This document shows, piece after piece, positions 1 to 7,970 of a stretch of 41,501 bases of DNA. This stretch comes from Gammaproteobacteria bacterium. GTDB taxonomy: Bacteria > Pseudomonadota > Gammaproteobacteria > JAJFJF01. The translations under genes were made by a program, and so were the position numbers. Under the pieces are notes generated by a model. It was not told the DNA's origin. It made no database searches and worked only from the letters and a program-made list of their open reading frames with translations. Positions within the stretch are counted from its first letter, which is position 1; the number at the start of each line of letters is the position of its first letter. Where the stretch lies: contig JAJFJF010000038.1 in assembly GCA_021774255.1 (NCBI GenBank), forward strand, positions 1 to 41,501, in the 5' to 3' direction.

Positions 1-30
1 AAAAACACTTCGCTTTTTCAGGTAAAATAG

Positions 31-130
31 ATGTCATAAAGCTAACTCAAAAGTGGCTCTTTTTTTGAGCGGTGATCCCAACCTTGTATAATGCTTCACA
101 CTAACCCTTCGGTGTTGCACTTCAAGGTTG
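31..130 (-). repeat. Conserved ~100-nt element, copy 1
   Basis: This stretch matches 9819-9919 at about 79 of 100 positions by eye, with one indel in a T run. Both copies lie just downstream of a minus-strand gene for a eukaryote-like protein. On the minus strand it opens with CAACCTTG, which can pair with CAAGGTTG about 40 nt later, followed by a small GCTC-A7-GAGC hairpin. In copy 2 the long-range stem changes on both sides, as expected for a paired RNA. It may be a conserved 3' UTR or terminator, or a mobile repeat. No known family is recognised. Confidence 0.6.
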
Positions 131-164
131 AGACCACCAAAAACCTCGAGCAGCTCCCTAAACC

Positions 165-1118
165 TCAAACCTCTTTCACAGACATCATCGACAGAGACGA
201 CGCACAAACAAGCATCACAGCAACTAGGCATGGAATTTCAACCTCCGGAGAGAGCTGCGGATAAGCATGGCGAGCAAGCTGCACTAAGCGGACAAGCCAA
301 GGCGGTGACTGGCTGGCAATGGCATCAATGGCTTGCTTCCAAGCTGCCTCGTGAGCTTGATTGAACTTGATGCTGAAAGCCTGGAGCACGAACACAAGCA
401 CAATTGTAATCAATGTGAAAAACATCCCAACAAAAAAGTGGCTGGCGTTAAACATTTTTTCAGTTTCTTTTCCTCCAGACTCGTGTGCCTGATACGCAAG
501 AAAGAGAAAAGGTAAGAACAAAAGCAGAGGGCAAACTATAAAAAGCACGACGGGCAAGGCAAATCTGTTGATCCTTGAATTTTCCCTGCCTCTTTCCTGA
601 GCATCACGTTCTTCACGCCCTCTCCCCATGATGCTAGTCATCGAAGTGCATGCAAGATACGTGAATGCAGTCAGTTCAATCAAGTTCAAAAGCCTGAACA
701 AAAATCTGGGATGCTTCTGCTGGGGGCGCCATTCAACTGCGTGCATGTCATTCTCAAAGTCCATCTGCAGGGAATGAGCGTCAAGATTGCCCGTGTAGAT
801 AAAGGGCATAGCGATGAAGCTCAAGAACAAGGAAACTGCGAACAGAACAGTACCAACTGTCGCCTCAGGCAGAATGAAGCCTCTGACATTGATGAGGTTT
901 TCCTCTTCCTCAGGCCCACCCAAATCTCTGCGGGGTTGAGGCGGGGGAGCTTCTTCCTCTTCTTCCTCTTCTCCCTCTTCGCGCTCAGGTTGGGGTTCCG
1001 GCTCAGCAGCGACTCCTCCACCCGCTTCGGGATCAGCGGCAGCGGGGTTGGCATCTTCTTTGCGCACCACTTCCCACTCTTCCTCAACGGCAGCAACAGG
1101 AATACCTTTGTCTCCCAT
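165..1118 (-). CDS. Acidic-N-terminus polytopic membrane protein, unknown function
   Basis: The product has 317 residues and I do not recognise the family. The first ~80 residues are low-complexity, rich in Glu, Pro and Ala, with a run of Glu around residues 49-55. About four or five hydrophobic segments follow, near residues 80-110, 143-160, 187-212, 225-250 and 295-312, so it should be an integral membrane protein with a long acidic cytosolic or luminal tail. The ATG lies in CAAGATGG with no Shine-Dalgarno sequence upstream. An AT-rich TATATATTT sits about 55 nt upstream. DNA for the acidic tail is clearly more GC-rich than its surroundings. The repeat at 31-130 follows its stop. The composition and long acidic tail suggest a eukaryote-like protein, possibly acquired or host-directed; that is inference. 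Confidence 0.6.
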   Translation of the reverse strand: MGDKGIPVAAVEEEWEVVRKEDANPAAADPEAGGGVAAEPEPQPEREEGEEEEEEEAPPPQPRRDLGGPEEEENLINVRGFILPEATVGTVLFAVSLFLSFIAMPFIYTGNLDAHSLQMDFENDMHAVEWRPQQKHPRFLFRLLNLIELTAFTYLACTSMTSIMGRGREERDAQERGRENSRINRFALPVVLFIVCPLLLFLPFLFLAYQAHESGGKETEKMFNASHFFVGMFFTLITIVLVFVLQAFSIKFNQAHEAAWKQAIDAIASQSPPWLVRLVQLARHAYPQLSPEVEIPCLVAVMLVCASSLSMMSVKEV

Positions 1119-1270
1119 CTTGTTTTTGTTTGTTGTTCAACTAAAAAACCACCAAGTAATTCTTCTTTCTAAATATATAGAGTAACATTCCCATGTAAGT
1201 TTTAGCGTTAGAGCATACGGGTAAAGAAATAAGTACAATAGCCGCTTTCCACACTTTCTACTTATTCCCG

Positions 1271-1834
1271 ATGGTTATCAACTTATCACCACATGACGCT
1301 AATTGGCCCAAAGGGTTAGAGGGCACTCCAAACGTCACCACCAAAAGATTGAACGGTTATATCCCACAAACCCGCTGTTTTGAACTTTATAAAAACATGT
1401 TTCAAGACGATGATTTTATTCGTTGCTATGGCGTGACACTTGATGATGAGGCTATTCGGCAAGTACTCGAAAGAGACATCACTTATTGGGATAAATATGG
1501 CTTTGGTCCTTATGTGTGGTTTGATAAGGCAAGCCAGGCCTTTGTCGGTGAGGGCGGCTTAAATCACACGGTGGTGGATGGCCATGATGAAATTGAAGTC
1601 ACCTACTCACTTGTTAAAAATTTCTGGGGTCAGGGCTTGGCGGCGGAAATTGGTCGATTTGCCATCGACCAGGCGTTTAATAAGCTTAAGCTTGATAGTA
1701 TTGTTTGTTTTACGATGCCGACTAATCACCAGTCTCTGCGCGTGATTGACAAGCTTGGTTTTCAATACGAAAAAGATTTTATTTACAAAACCCTGCCTCA
1801 TAAACTATTTCGTTTGGAAAACCCTCAAGCCTAG
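1271..1834 (+). CDS. GNAT-family N-acetyltransferase (RimJ/RimL-like)
   Basis: This 187-residue protein has the GNAT fold of the Acetyltransf_3 (RimJ/RimL) subgroup, which transfers acetyl from acetyl-CoA to an amine. The acetyl-CoA loop is seen as WGQGLA at residues 119-124. The C-terminal motif NHQSLRVIDKLGF at 152-164 is typical of the group. Members acetylate ribosomal protein N-termini, antibiotics or small amines; the substrate here cannot be told. No strong ribosome binding site precedes the ATG. It lies 57 nt upstream of arsR but is separated from it by the ars promoter, so it is probably not part of that operon. Confidence 0.85.
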   Translation: MVINLSPHDANWPKGLEGTPNVTTKRLNGYIPQTRCFELYKNMFQDDDFIRCYGVTLDDEAIRQVLERDITYWDKYGFGPYVWFDKASQAFVGEGGLNHTVVDGHDEIEVTYSLVKNFWGQGLAAEIGRFAIDQAFNKLKLDSIVCFTMPTNHQSLRVIDKLGFQYEKDFIYKTLPHKLFRLENPQA

Positions 1835-1856
1835 CAACAGTCCTGAGAGTAGCGAC

Positions 1857-1885
1857 TTGACAAACCCATATATATCTATTATTCT
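1857..1885 (+). promoter_or_regulatory. Predicted sigma-70 promoter of the ars operon
   Basis: A perfect -35 box TTGACA (1857-1862) and a -10 box TATTCT (1880-1885) are separated by 17 nt. The -10 box ends only 6 nt before the arsR ATG, and no Shine-Dalgarno sequence lies in between, so the transcript would start at or next to the start codon (leaderless). The AT-rich spacer would be a natural place for ArsR repression, but no clear operator palindrome is visible. Confidence 0.65.
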
Positions 1886-1891
1886 AGAAAT

Positions 1892-2206
1892 ATGGAAATA
1901 AAAACTGCTATCACTGCTTTTGCCGCACTTGCACAAGAAACCCGCTTAGAAGCCATGCGTGCCTTAATTGAGTATGGCGAAGAAGGCGCCCCTGCTGGAA
2001 TGTTAAGTGAACGCTTAGGTGTACCGCAAAATACCTTGTCGTTTCACTTGCAGCAGCTTTCACAAGCAGGCTTGGTGTCATCAAGGCGCGAGGGAAGGCA
2101 TATCATTTACCAAGCCACCTTCTCTACCGTCAAGGGTTTAAGTGATTTTCTGCTACAAAACTGCTGTGTCAAAACCAAAAAAAGTTGTACGAAAACTAAA
2201 TGTTGA
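1892..2206 (+). CDS. arsR: ArsR-family arsenic-responsive repressor
   Basis: This 104-residue winged-helix repressor of the ArsR/SmtB family should repress the downstream ars genes until As(III) binds. The helix-turn-helix covers roughly residues 32-72, with the recognition region PQNTLSFHLQQL. The metalloid site appears to be C-terminal: Cys91-Cys92 and Cys99, plus Cys104. This resembles the CC-x5-C arrangement known from the Acidithiobacillus ferrooxidans ArsR rather than the alpha-3 CxC site of the plasmid R773 type. It starts 6 nt after the predicted -10 box, so its mRNA is probably leaderless. It is first in arsR-arsI-acr3-lysE and sits 10 nt before arsI. Confidence 0.92.
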   Translation: MEIKTAITAFAALAQETRLEAMRALIEYGEEGAPAGMLSERLGVPQNTLSFHLQQLSQAGLVSSRREGRHIIYQATFSTVKGLSDFLLQNCCVKTKKSCTKTKC

Positions 2207-2216
2207 GGAGACATTC

Positions 2217-2627
2217 ATGAAAAAATTACATATCCATATGTTTACTGAAGATTTAAACAAAAGCCGTGAATTTTATAGCACGCTATTCGATGAAACGCCA
2301 ACGGTCGTCAAAGACGACTACATGAAATGGGAGCTGACCGAGCCTGCTTTAAACTTTGCCGTCAGTATGCGCGGCAATGCCCCGGGTGTTGATCATCTTG
2401 GCATTCAAGTCAGCGATGATACGCAGTTATCTACTTTTTCAGATAATCTGTCTGAATACCACTCTCACTCCCAACCAGAAACAACCTGCTGCTATGCAAA
2501 AAGCAATAAAGCGTGGCTTGTTGATCCACAAGGTGTGAATTGGGAAATTTTTCGTGCATTAGGCAGTGCCGAGCAATTTAGTGATGCTAGTCAGTGTTGT
2601 GCTCCCCAACAAAGTGCTTGTTGCTAA
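2217..2627 (+). CDS. arsI: ArsI/CadI-family VOC protein, probable C-As lyase
   Basis: This is a 136-residue glyoxalase/VOC-fold protein of the ArsI/CadI family. ArsI is a non-heme Fe(II) dioxygenase that cleaves the carbon-arsenic bond of trivalent organoarsenicals such as MAs(III), releasing As(III). Likely metal ligands are His5 or His7, His60 (in GVDHLG) and Glu110 (in NWEIF). The vicinal pair Cys91-Cys92 in TTCCYAK matches the MAs(III)-binding pair of known ArsI. Two further Cys pairs (127-128, 135-136) lie in the tail. The ATG at 2217 was chosen over an upstream in-frame GTG because GAGGAGA precedes it at good spacing. Some family members are annotated as cadmium-induced CadI. Confidence 0.88.
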   Translation: MKKLHIHMFTEDLNKSREFYSTLFDETPTVVKDDYMKWELTEPALNFAVSMRGNAPGVDHLGIQVSDDTQLSTFSDNLSEYHSHSQPETTCCYAKSNKAWLVDPQGVNWEIFRALGSAEQFSDASQCCAPQQSACC

Positions 2628-2648
2628 ACGATAGAGAGACATTTTCAC

Positions 2649-3704
2649 ATGGGTTTATTTGAGCGCTATTTATCTCTCTGGGTGGCACTGTGTATTGCCT
2701 TAGGCGTGACGTTTGGCAAGCTCTTTCCAGACGTTTTTTCATTGATTGCCGGTTTAGAGTTTGCGCATGTTAACTTGATTGTCGCCGTGTTGATCTGGGT
2801 CATGATCTACCCCATGATGTTGCAAGTTGATCTTGATGCTATCAAAAATGTTAGAAAACAACCTCGCGGCCTTGTGCTTACCTTAGTTGTAAACTGGTTG
2901 ATCAAACCTTTTACCATGGCCGCCCTTGGCTGGGTGTTTTTTAAAGTCTTTTTTGCTCATTGGGTCGACCCACAATCAGCCAATGAATATATCGCTGGCA
3001 TGATTTTACTGGGTGTTGCACCTTGCACCGCCATGGTATTTATTTGGAGTCATCTCACCAAAGGCGACCCAAACTACACGCTTGTTCAGGTCTCCGTAAA
3101 CGATATCATCATGGTATTTGCCTTCGCGCCTATTGCCGCACTCTTGCTTGGGGTAGCTGACATTCAGATCCCTTATAAGACGCTGATATTATCCGTGACG
3201 TTATATGTCGTATTACCACTCATTGCCGGTCTCATTACGCGAAGCAAACTACAGGCCCATGGCAATACTGAGCGCTTATCTCGATTTATCCATCATCTTA
3301 AACCTTGGTCCGTCATCAGCTTACTGGCAACGGTTGTATTGCTATTTGGATTTCAAGCCGGCACCCTGTTAAGCAAACCGCACATTATTTTGCTGATTGC
3401 TATTCCATTATTAATACAAACGTACGGTATTTTCGCGCTTACTTATGTTGCAGCAAAGAAATTGAAATTACCGCATAACATCGCCGCCCCGGCTTGCCTG
3501 ATCAGCACTTCCAATTTTTTTGAGTTAGCCGTTGCAGTTGCCATTTCATTGTTTGGTTTGCATTCTGGTGCAGCACTCGCAACAGTCGTCGGTGTACTGG
3601 TAGAGGTGCCTGTCATGCTTTCTTTAGTCGTTATTGTTAACAGAACACGCCATTGGTTTCTTCCGCACGCGCCCCAAGCTAACCCAATAACAGAGAAACA
3701 CTGA
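2649..3704 (+). CDS. acr3: Acr3-type arsenite efflux transporter
   Basis: This 351-residue inner-membrane permease of the BASS superfamily exports As(OH)2O-, driven by the proton-motive force. About ten membrane segments are visible. The Acr3 signature is present: [20 protein letters not shown], with the conserved Cys in segment 4, then [10 protein letters not shown], and [14 protein letters not shown] with the conserved Glu in segment 9. It follows arsI by 21 nt and its stop overlaps the next start by one base (TGATG), so the genes are co-transcribed. It would remove As(III) made by ArsI. No arsC arsenate reductase is in the operon. Confidence 0.95.
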   Translation: MGLFERYLSLWVALCIALGVTFGKLFPDVFSLIAGLEFAHVNLIVAVLIWVMIYPMMLQVDLDAIKNVRKQPRGLVLTLVVNWLIKPFTMAALGWVFFKVFFAHWVDPQSANEYIAGMILLGVAPCTAMVFIWSHLTKGDPNYTLVQVSVNDIIMVFAFAPIAALLLGVADIQIPYKTLILSVTLYVVLPLIAGLITRSKLQAHGNTERLSRFIHHLKPWSVISLLATVVLLFGFQAGTLLSKPHIILLIAIPLLIQTYGIFALTYVAAKKLKLPHNIAAPACLISTSNFFELAVAVAISLFGLHSGAALATVVGVLVEVPVMLSLVVIVNRTRHWFLPHAPQANPITEKH

Positions 3705-4297
3705 TGTCTATTTTATTTGCCATGTTTTTGTTTGCTTTTGTGATGTCCATCTCACCTGGGCCTGTGAATATTGTTATTCTTTCATCGGGCATTAATTATG
3801 GGATCCGCAGCACCCTCCCTTATGTATCTGGTGCCACCATCGGCCTGATGTTGCTATTGCTCCTTACCGGGTTTGTCTTTGAGCAATTTATTAAAGACTA
3901 TCCTCTTTTTTTGACCGCCATTGCGATGGGCGGGTCACTTTATATTATGTATATGGGCTACAAAATAGCCGCTTCACGACCCGACATCGACGTCAATAAA
4001 CAGAATGTGCCAAAATTTTACGAAGGCTTTTTGATGCAGTGGCTAAACCCTAAAGCATGGCTTGCTTGCGTATCAGGCGTTTCCCTTTTTGTGAGCGCAC
4101 AGAGTGATGGCGCGCTGCTGACATTTACCAGCATTTACTTCCCTGTTTGTTATGTGTCACTGACTGCCTGGGCTATTTTGGGTGACAAAGTTTCTTTTTT
4201 ATTGCAAAGCCATTCTCGCTTGCGTTTTTTTAATATTTCAATCGGAGGCTTGCTAATAGTCACCGCTGTTTATTTGCTCTACACGCATCTGACATAA
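3704..4297 (+). CDS. LysE/RhtB-family exporter
   Basis: This 197-residue protein of the LysE/RhtB translocator family usually exports amino acids or related compounds from the cytoplasm. The N-terminal SPGPVNIVILSSG is the family signature, and FYEGFLMQWLNPKAWL is the conserved central motif. About six membrane segments are visible. Its start codon overlaps the acr3 stop, so it is translationally coupled to arsenite export and is likely part of arsenic detoxification. Its substrate is unknown; it may export another arsenical or an amine. The operon ends at the hairpin at 4310-4336. Confidence 0.88.
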   Translation: MSILFAMFLFAFVMSISPGPVNIVILSSGINYGIRSTLPYVSGATIGLMLLLLLTGFVFEQFIKDYPLFLTAIAMGGSLYIMYMGYKIAASRPDIDVNKQNVPKFYEGFLMQWLNPKAWLACVSGVSLFVSAQSDGALLTFTSIYFPVCYVSLTAWAILGDKVSFLLQSHSRLRFFNISIGGLLIVTAVYLLYTHLT

Positions 4298-4309
4298 TGC
4301 CAAAACTGA

Positions 4310-4336
4310 CCAACCTATTCTTCTCGCATAGGTTGG
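4310..4336. terminator. Bidirectional terminator hairpin between ars operon and MBL gene
   Basis: CCAACCTAT and ATAGGTTGG form a perfect 9-bp stem with a 9-nt loop. A T run (CACTTTTTG) follows a few nt later on the plus strand and GTTTTGG follows on the minus strand. It separates two convergent genes. Confidence 0.65.
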
Positions 4337-4362
4337 CCAACACTTTTTGATCTGACGTTCAC

Positions 4363-5376
4363 TTAACCATAAAGCTCTATATTCCCCAGCACCGTTTTGA
4401 CGTGTGATGAAAAGCCATCCTCAAAGGCATAATAGTCACCATACTTCTCAACGAACATTGGCTTGATTTTTTCTATCACTGCATGGGAATATTGTTCATA
4501 AGCGCGCACATGGTTATATTGCGGGTCATGGAACGGGCCTGATGAAATATCATTAAGTGCTGTGTTGATTGCACTGCGCAGCTCTGCGATATAATTCAAT
4601 ACAAAATAGATATCCTCTTTTGTGCCAATATTACCGTGCCCTGCATTTAAAAACTGCCAGTCAAGCGCCAGTGCCTCATGCAAATTGCGTTGGTAGGCAT
4701 TGAAGTCTTGCACGCCTGCAAAATTAAGATACGGCATTTGATCAGGGTTAATCATATCCACGTAGTGCAAAATGCCCTCTTTCGGTAAATAGATCATGGA
4801 ATTGTCATCACTGTGGCCGTGTGCCGGCGTGTGCATTTCCACTCGCGTATTCTCGAAGGTAAATGACCCAAATGGTTCGGCTATCACTTCTGTCACCTGT
4901 TGCACTCTGTCACCATACGTGCGAATGTGATCTGCCGTGGTGCTTGAAGCATAAATTTTCAAGGGCGCTTCCTGTGCCAAAGTGACGCTGGCAAATACAG
5001 CCGCATCCTCAATATGGTCAAGATGATAATGTGAATATACCAGGCCTGTGATAGGCAAATCGGTGACTTCACGAATAGCCGCCAGTAAACCTTCACCTGC
5101 ACCGTGCCCCAATGGGTCAACCACCAGCACACCCTCGTCACCCACATAAAAGAGTGCGTTGTACCCTTGCACACTTACCCAAAAACTCGCCCCAGTTAAG
5201 CGCTGCAGGATATAAGGATCATCGATCTGAGAGGGGTAGAGGTTTTCAATACGGCCCCCCGGAGGAAGCGGGTCTATGGAGGATGCAGGTTGATAGTTCG
5301 CTGCATATAAAGAGCCATTGAGGCTAATACTCATCAATATTACGACAAACAGTGTTGGATAGATATTTGCTTTCAT
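4363..5376 (-). CDS. Exported metallo-beta-lactamase-fold hydrolase
   Basis: This 337-residue protein carries an N-terminal signal peptide (hydrophobic residues 6-24, likely cleavage near SLYAA) and an MBL-fold domain. The zinc motif HYHLDH is at residues 116-121, with further ligands likely in TPAHGHSDD, YVDMINPD and NAGHGNIG. It is probably a periplasmic hydrolase; the spacing does not point to a classical beta-lactamase and the substrate is unknown. The ATG at 5376 was preferred to an upstream alternative because AAGGAGA lies just before it and it begins directly with the signal peptide. It is transcribed divergently from the LysR gene, which probably controls it. Confidence 0.85.
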   Translation of the reverse strand: MKANIYPTLFVVILMSISLNGSLYAANYQPASSIDPLPPGGRIENLYPSQIDDPYILQRLTGASFWVSVQGYNALFYVGDEGVLVVDPLGHGAGEGLLAAIREVTDLPITGLVYSHYHLDHIEDAAVFASVTLAQEAPLKIYASSTTADHIRTYGDRVQQVTEVIAEPFGSFTFENTRVEMHTPAHGHSDDNSMIYLPKEGILHYVDMINPDQMPYLNFAGVQDFNAYQRNLHEALALDWQFLNAGHGNIGTKEDIYFVLNYIAELRSAINTALNDISSGPFHDPQYNHVRAYEQYSHAVIEKIKPMFVEKYGDYYAFEDGFSSHVKTVLGNIELYG

Positions 5377-5489
5377 TTTATCTCCTTTCATAAATAACAA
5401 TGATTGAATCAGCACTTGTAGAGTAGTGGCTCATTAGGCATAATTCCAATGCATATAAAATATATTGATCATGCATAAAACGAATATCC

Positions 5490-6401
5490 ATGAAAGATAA
5501 GACGGTTGATTACAATCTACTGACACCGCTAAAAGCCTTGCTTGAGGAGCGCCATGTCACGCGTGCTGCACAAAAAATAGGATTAAGCCAACCTGCCATG
5601 AGCCGTGCTTTAGGACGTTTGCGCCGGCTTTTTGATGATCCCCTGCTTGCAAGAACCTCCCAAGGTTTTGACTTAACCCCGAAAGCAGTGGAGATCAGCC
5701 TGGCGCTGGGTGGCATTATTGATAGTATTGACGATTTAATGAGTCCGGCTGCGTTTGACCCCGCAACAGCCACTGCCGAGATCCGCCTGGCAGCCTTAGA
5801 TTATGAAATGGCAGTCTGCCTACCTGCTTTGCTTAAACAACTGAATCAATCAGCACCGCATATCACCTTGTGTATTGAGCAGCAATGGGGGAAAGATTTT
5901 TCAACATTAGACAAAGGCGAGCTGGATTTTATTATTTCAGCCAACCCTTCACCGGGTCCAGGGTTTTATCGACAGACGCTTTATCAAGACAGTTTTGTGT
6001 GCGTGTTAAATAAGCGTCACCCATTTACAAAACAAAACAAGCTGACCGTCCGTGAGTATATACAGCTAAAACACTGCTTAGTGAGCCTTGGCGGCTCAGG
6101 TGTCACGGCTATCGATAAACAACTTGCTAAAAAAAAATTACAGCGCGATATAAAGGTGCGGGTGCCCAGCTTTCTTGCCGTACCGTCTCTTCTTTGTGCA
6201 CAAACAGATTTAATGTGCGTTTTGCCCAAACGGCTAGCAGATCAATATTGCAAACAATGGCCACTGCAGCAACTGCCCCTCCCCTTCACTTCAAAAGGAT
6301 TAACTGTTTTCCTTTATTGGCATGCGCGTACACATAAAGATCCGCTGTCAAAATGGCTAAGAGGAATCACCAGAAATAACGGGTTAATGAAAAAAGAATA
6401 A
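5490..6401 (+). CDS. LysR-family transcriptional regulator
   Basis: This 303-residue protein has a LysR-type N-terminal winged helix-turn-helix (residues 9-65, with HVTRAAQKIGLSQPAMSRAL) and a C-terminal periplasmic-binding-protein-like effector domain (about 90-290). Proteins of this kind usually control a divergent neighbour, here the MBL-fold hydrolase 113 nt away. The shared intergenic region is AT-rich and could hold LysR boxes, but I cannot assign one with certainty. The effector is unknown. Confidence 0.92.
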   Translation: MKDKTVDYNLLTPLKALLEERHVTRAAQKIGLSQPAMSRALGRLRRLFDDPLLARTSQGFDLTPKAVEISLALGGIIDSIDDLMSPAAFDPATATAEIRLAALDYEMAVCLPALLKQLNQSAPHITLCIEQQWGKDFSTLDKGELDFIISANPSPGPGFYRQTLYQDSFVCVLNKRHPFTKQNKLTVREYIQLKHCLVSLGGSGVTAIDKQLAKKKLQRDIKVRVPSFLAVPSLLCAQTDLMCVLPKRLADQYCKQWPLQQLPLPFTSKGLTVFLYWHARTHKDPLSKWLRGITRNNGLMKKE

Positions 6402-6574
6402 AGAAATCTTGTTTGACCACATGAAGTTAGGTGTAGAACTTGACTCTCTACTGCTCCCCCTGTACACTCTCTTTTAACAAATAATGTAGTCTGGCATGAA
6501 AGCATCGACACCAGATACTCAGCTGTTTAAAAATGTGAATAAATTATTGTATCTAGCCTCATAAGGGTAGCAAT

Positions 6575-7249
6575 ATGGCAATCACTCAAAAAAATAGCTG
6601 TCATTATTTTGGGCCACGTCATGATGGTTCAAAGCCAGCAATCAAGCATGGTATTCATTATACAATGGAAACCTTACGGTACATGACGCCGTACCTCTAT
6701 TCAAAAAAGATCATCGATCTTATTCTAAAAAGAATCCCCATTAATAAACAGCCATTCGATGTTATTGAAACGTCAGGTGGCATTGGTGGTGACACCTTAA
6801 CCTTTGCGCAAAGTCCATATTTTAACCGCATTCTTAGTTTTGAGCCAAAACATGACCGTGCAATGATGCTATGTAATAATTTGCGTGAGTATCGCATCCC
6901 TTTTGCATTCCAAAAAGAACCCTTTGAGAAAACGAAAGCTAAAGTGACGGTGGTAAGACGCCCTTTTGAAACTGTCGCCCTCAACAGCCAGTCAATTGTT
7001 TATATCGACCCGCCGTGGGCTTCGCCTGACAACCCTAAGCCAGGGGCGTATCTTAATAAAACAGATTTTATGACGCAAAATATCAAACTAGGTGATGATA
7101 CGCTTGAAGATTTGATTGACTCCTCAAAAGCTGCTAGATTGATTGCACTGAAATTGCCTCTTGCTTATAAAATCAAAAAGCGAGCTGGGTTCAATTACGA
7201 AAAAGTTTTATTAAGAAACAAAATGAAAATTATTTTTATAATAAAATAA
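6575..7249 (+). CDS. TGS1-like SAM-dependent methyltransferase
   Basis: This 224-residue protein has a Rossmann-type methyltransferase core. The SAM-binding motif I is ETSGGIGGDT (residues 65-74), an acidic strand end follows at FEP (89-91), and the catalytic motif DPPW is at 145-148 in VYIDPPWASPD. The C-terminal ALKLPLAY resembles the LKLP motif of eukaryotic trimethylguanosine synthase (TGS1, Methyltransf_15) and of TGS1-like proteins of giant viruses. In those families the enzyme methylates the guanosine N2 of RNA caps. A cap substrate is not expected in bacteria, so the target here is unknown. A DNA or other RNA methylase using DPPW is the alternative. A lipoprotein gene follows by 16 nt. 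Confidence 0.65.
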   Translation: MAITQKNSCHYFGPRHDGSKPAIKHGIHYTMETLRYMTPYLYSKKIIDLILKRIPINKQPFDVIETSGGIGGDTLTFAQSPYFNRILSFEPKHDRAMMLCNNLREYRIPFAFQKEPFEKTKAKVTVVRRPFETVALNSQSIVYIDPPWASPDNPKPGAYLNKTDFMTQNIKLGDDTLEDLIDSSKAARLIALKLPLAYKIKKRAGFNYEKVLLRNKMKIIFIIK

Positions 7250-7265
7250 ACTGGCGAGATACGAT

Positions 7266-7958
7266 ATGAAATTACTCTATTTACTGCTGACAGCCTCTTT
7301 CCTAATCACGGCATGTGGCAATAACGCTGACGCAGAAAATAACACCGCATCGCTTGCTTTATCTAAATGGGAAAAGCTGGGCATTGGTGACATCCAAATT
7401 ACTGACAATGATGACTTCACACTCAGTGTACCAACACTGGAAGACTCTAAAGGTTTAATGTTTGTTTCAGAGCAGATATTACCTGATAGCTACCGACTTT
7501 CTTTTGACTTTCAAACAAACAACGACCAGGGTGTTTTGGTCTTACTGCTCGCCTTTGATAAGGTCAATGATACAGGCGTTGTGGTTAATGATGACTATGA
7601 CGGTAACTGGGCTTACTTTAGAGACGGTGATATGCACCAAGCTTATGCCATTGCGCTTCACACACATGCCCACCAACCTAATACCTTTATTCGGAAAATA
7701 CCGGGCTTCACACTATTGGCACAAACGCACGATCCTTTCGAAACACGTGGTGCCTCGCAGTGGAATACTTTTATTGTGGAAAAAAGAGGTGGCAACCTCA
7801 AACTGATACTGGATGATGAGCAGCTATTAATTGAAACTAATGATTTTATGGATGAACCGTTGGGTAAAGGGCATCTTGCTTTTAGACTGAGCCCTGCAGA
7901 AAAAGAACCTTTTGTGGTGCACTACCGCAATCTACAAATAACGCCTTTAACACAGTAA
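7266..7958 (+). CDS. Lipoprotein with a concanavalin-like C-terminal domain
   Basis: This 230-residue protein begins with a lipoprotein signal peptide. The lipobox LITAC places the lipidated Cys at residue 17, and Gly-Asn at +2/+3 suggests outer-membrane sorting. The rest (about 35-228) is beta-rich. Its pattern of alternating strands ending in GHLAFRLSPAEKEPFVVHYRNLQI is like the DUF1080/LamG-type jelly-roll folds that bind or cleave carbohydrates. No catalytic residues can be assigned. It probably shares a transcript with the upstream methyltransferase. Confidence 0.6.
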   Translation: MKLLYLLLTASFLITACGNNADAENNTASLALSKWEKLGIGDIQITDNDDFTLSVPTLEDSKGLMFVSEQILPDSYRLSFDFQTNNDQGVLVLLLAFDKVNDTGVVVNDDYDGNWAYFRDGDMHQAYAIALHTHAHQPNTFIRKIPGFTLLAQTHDPFETRGASQWNTFIVEKRGGNLKLILDDEQLLIETNDFMDEPLGKGHLAFRLSPAEKEPFVVHYRNLQITPLTQ

Positions 7959-7970
7959 GCGCGCGAGCAG

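Noticed and set aside
31..75. GGCTC-T7-GAGC on the plus strand resembles a histone 3' stem-loop
   Set aside because: The loop is 7 nt rather than 4, the flanking gene is on the opposite strand, and no histone gene is present. It is better read as part of the conserved 100-nt element.
34..231. A 65-residue minus-strand reading frame at the window start
   Set aside because: It overlaps the end of the 165-1118 gene and the repeat element, and in copy 2 of the element the same frame is broken by a stop.
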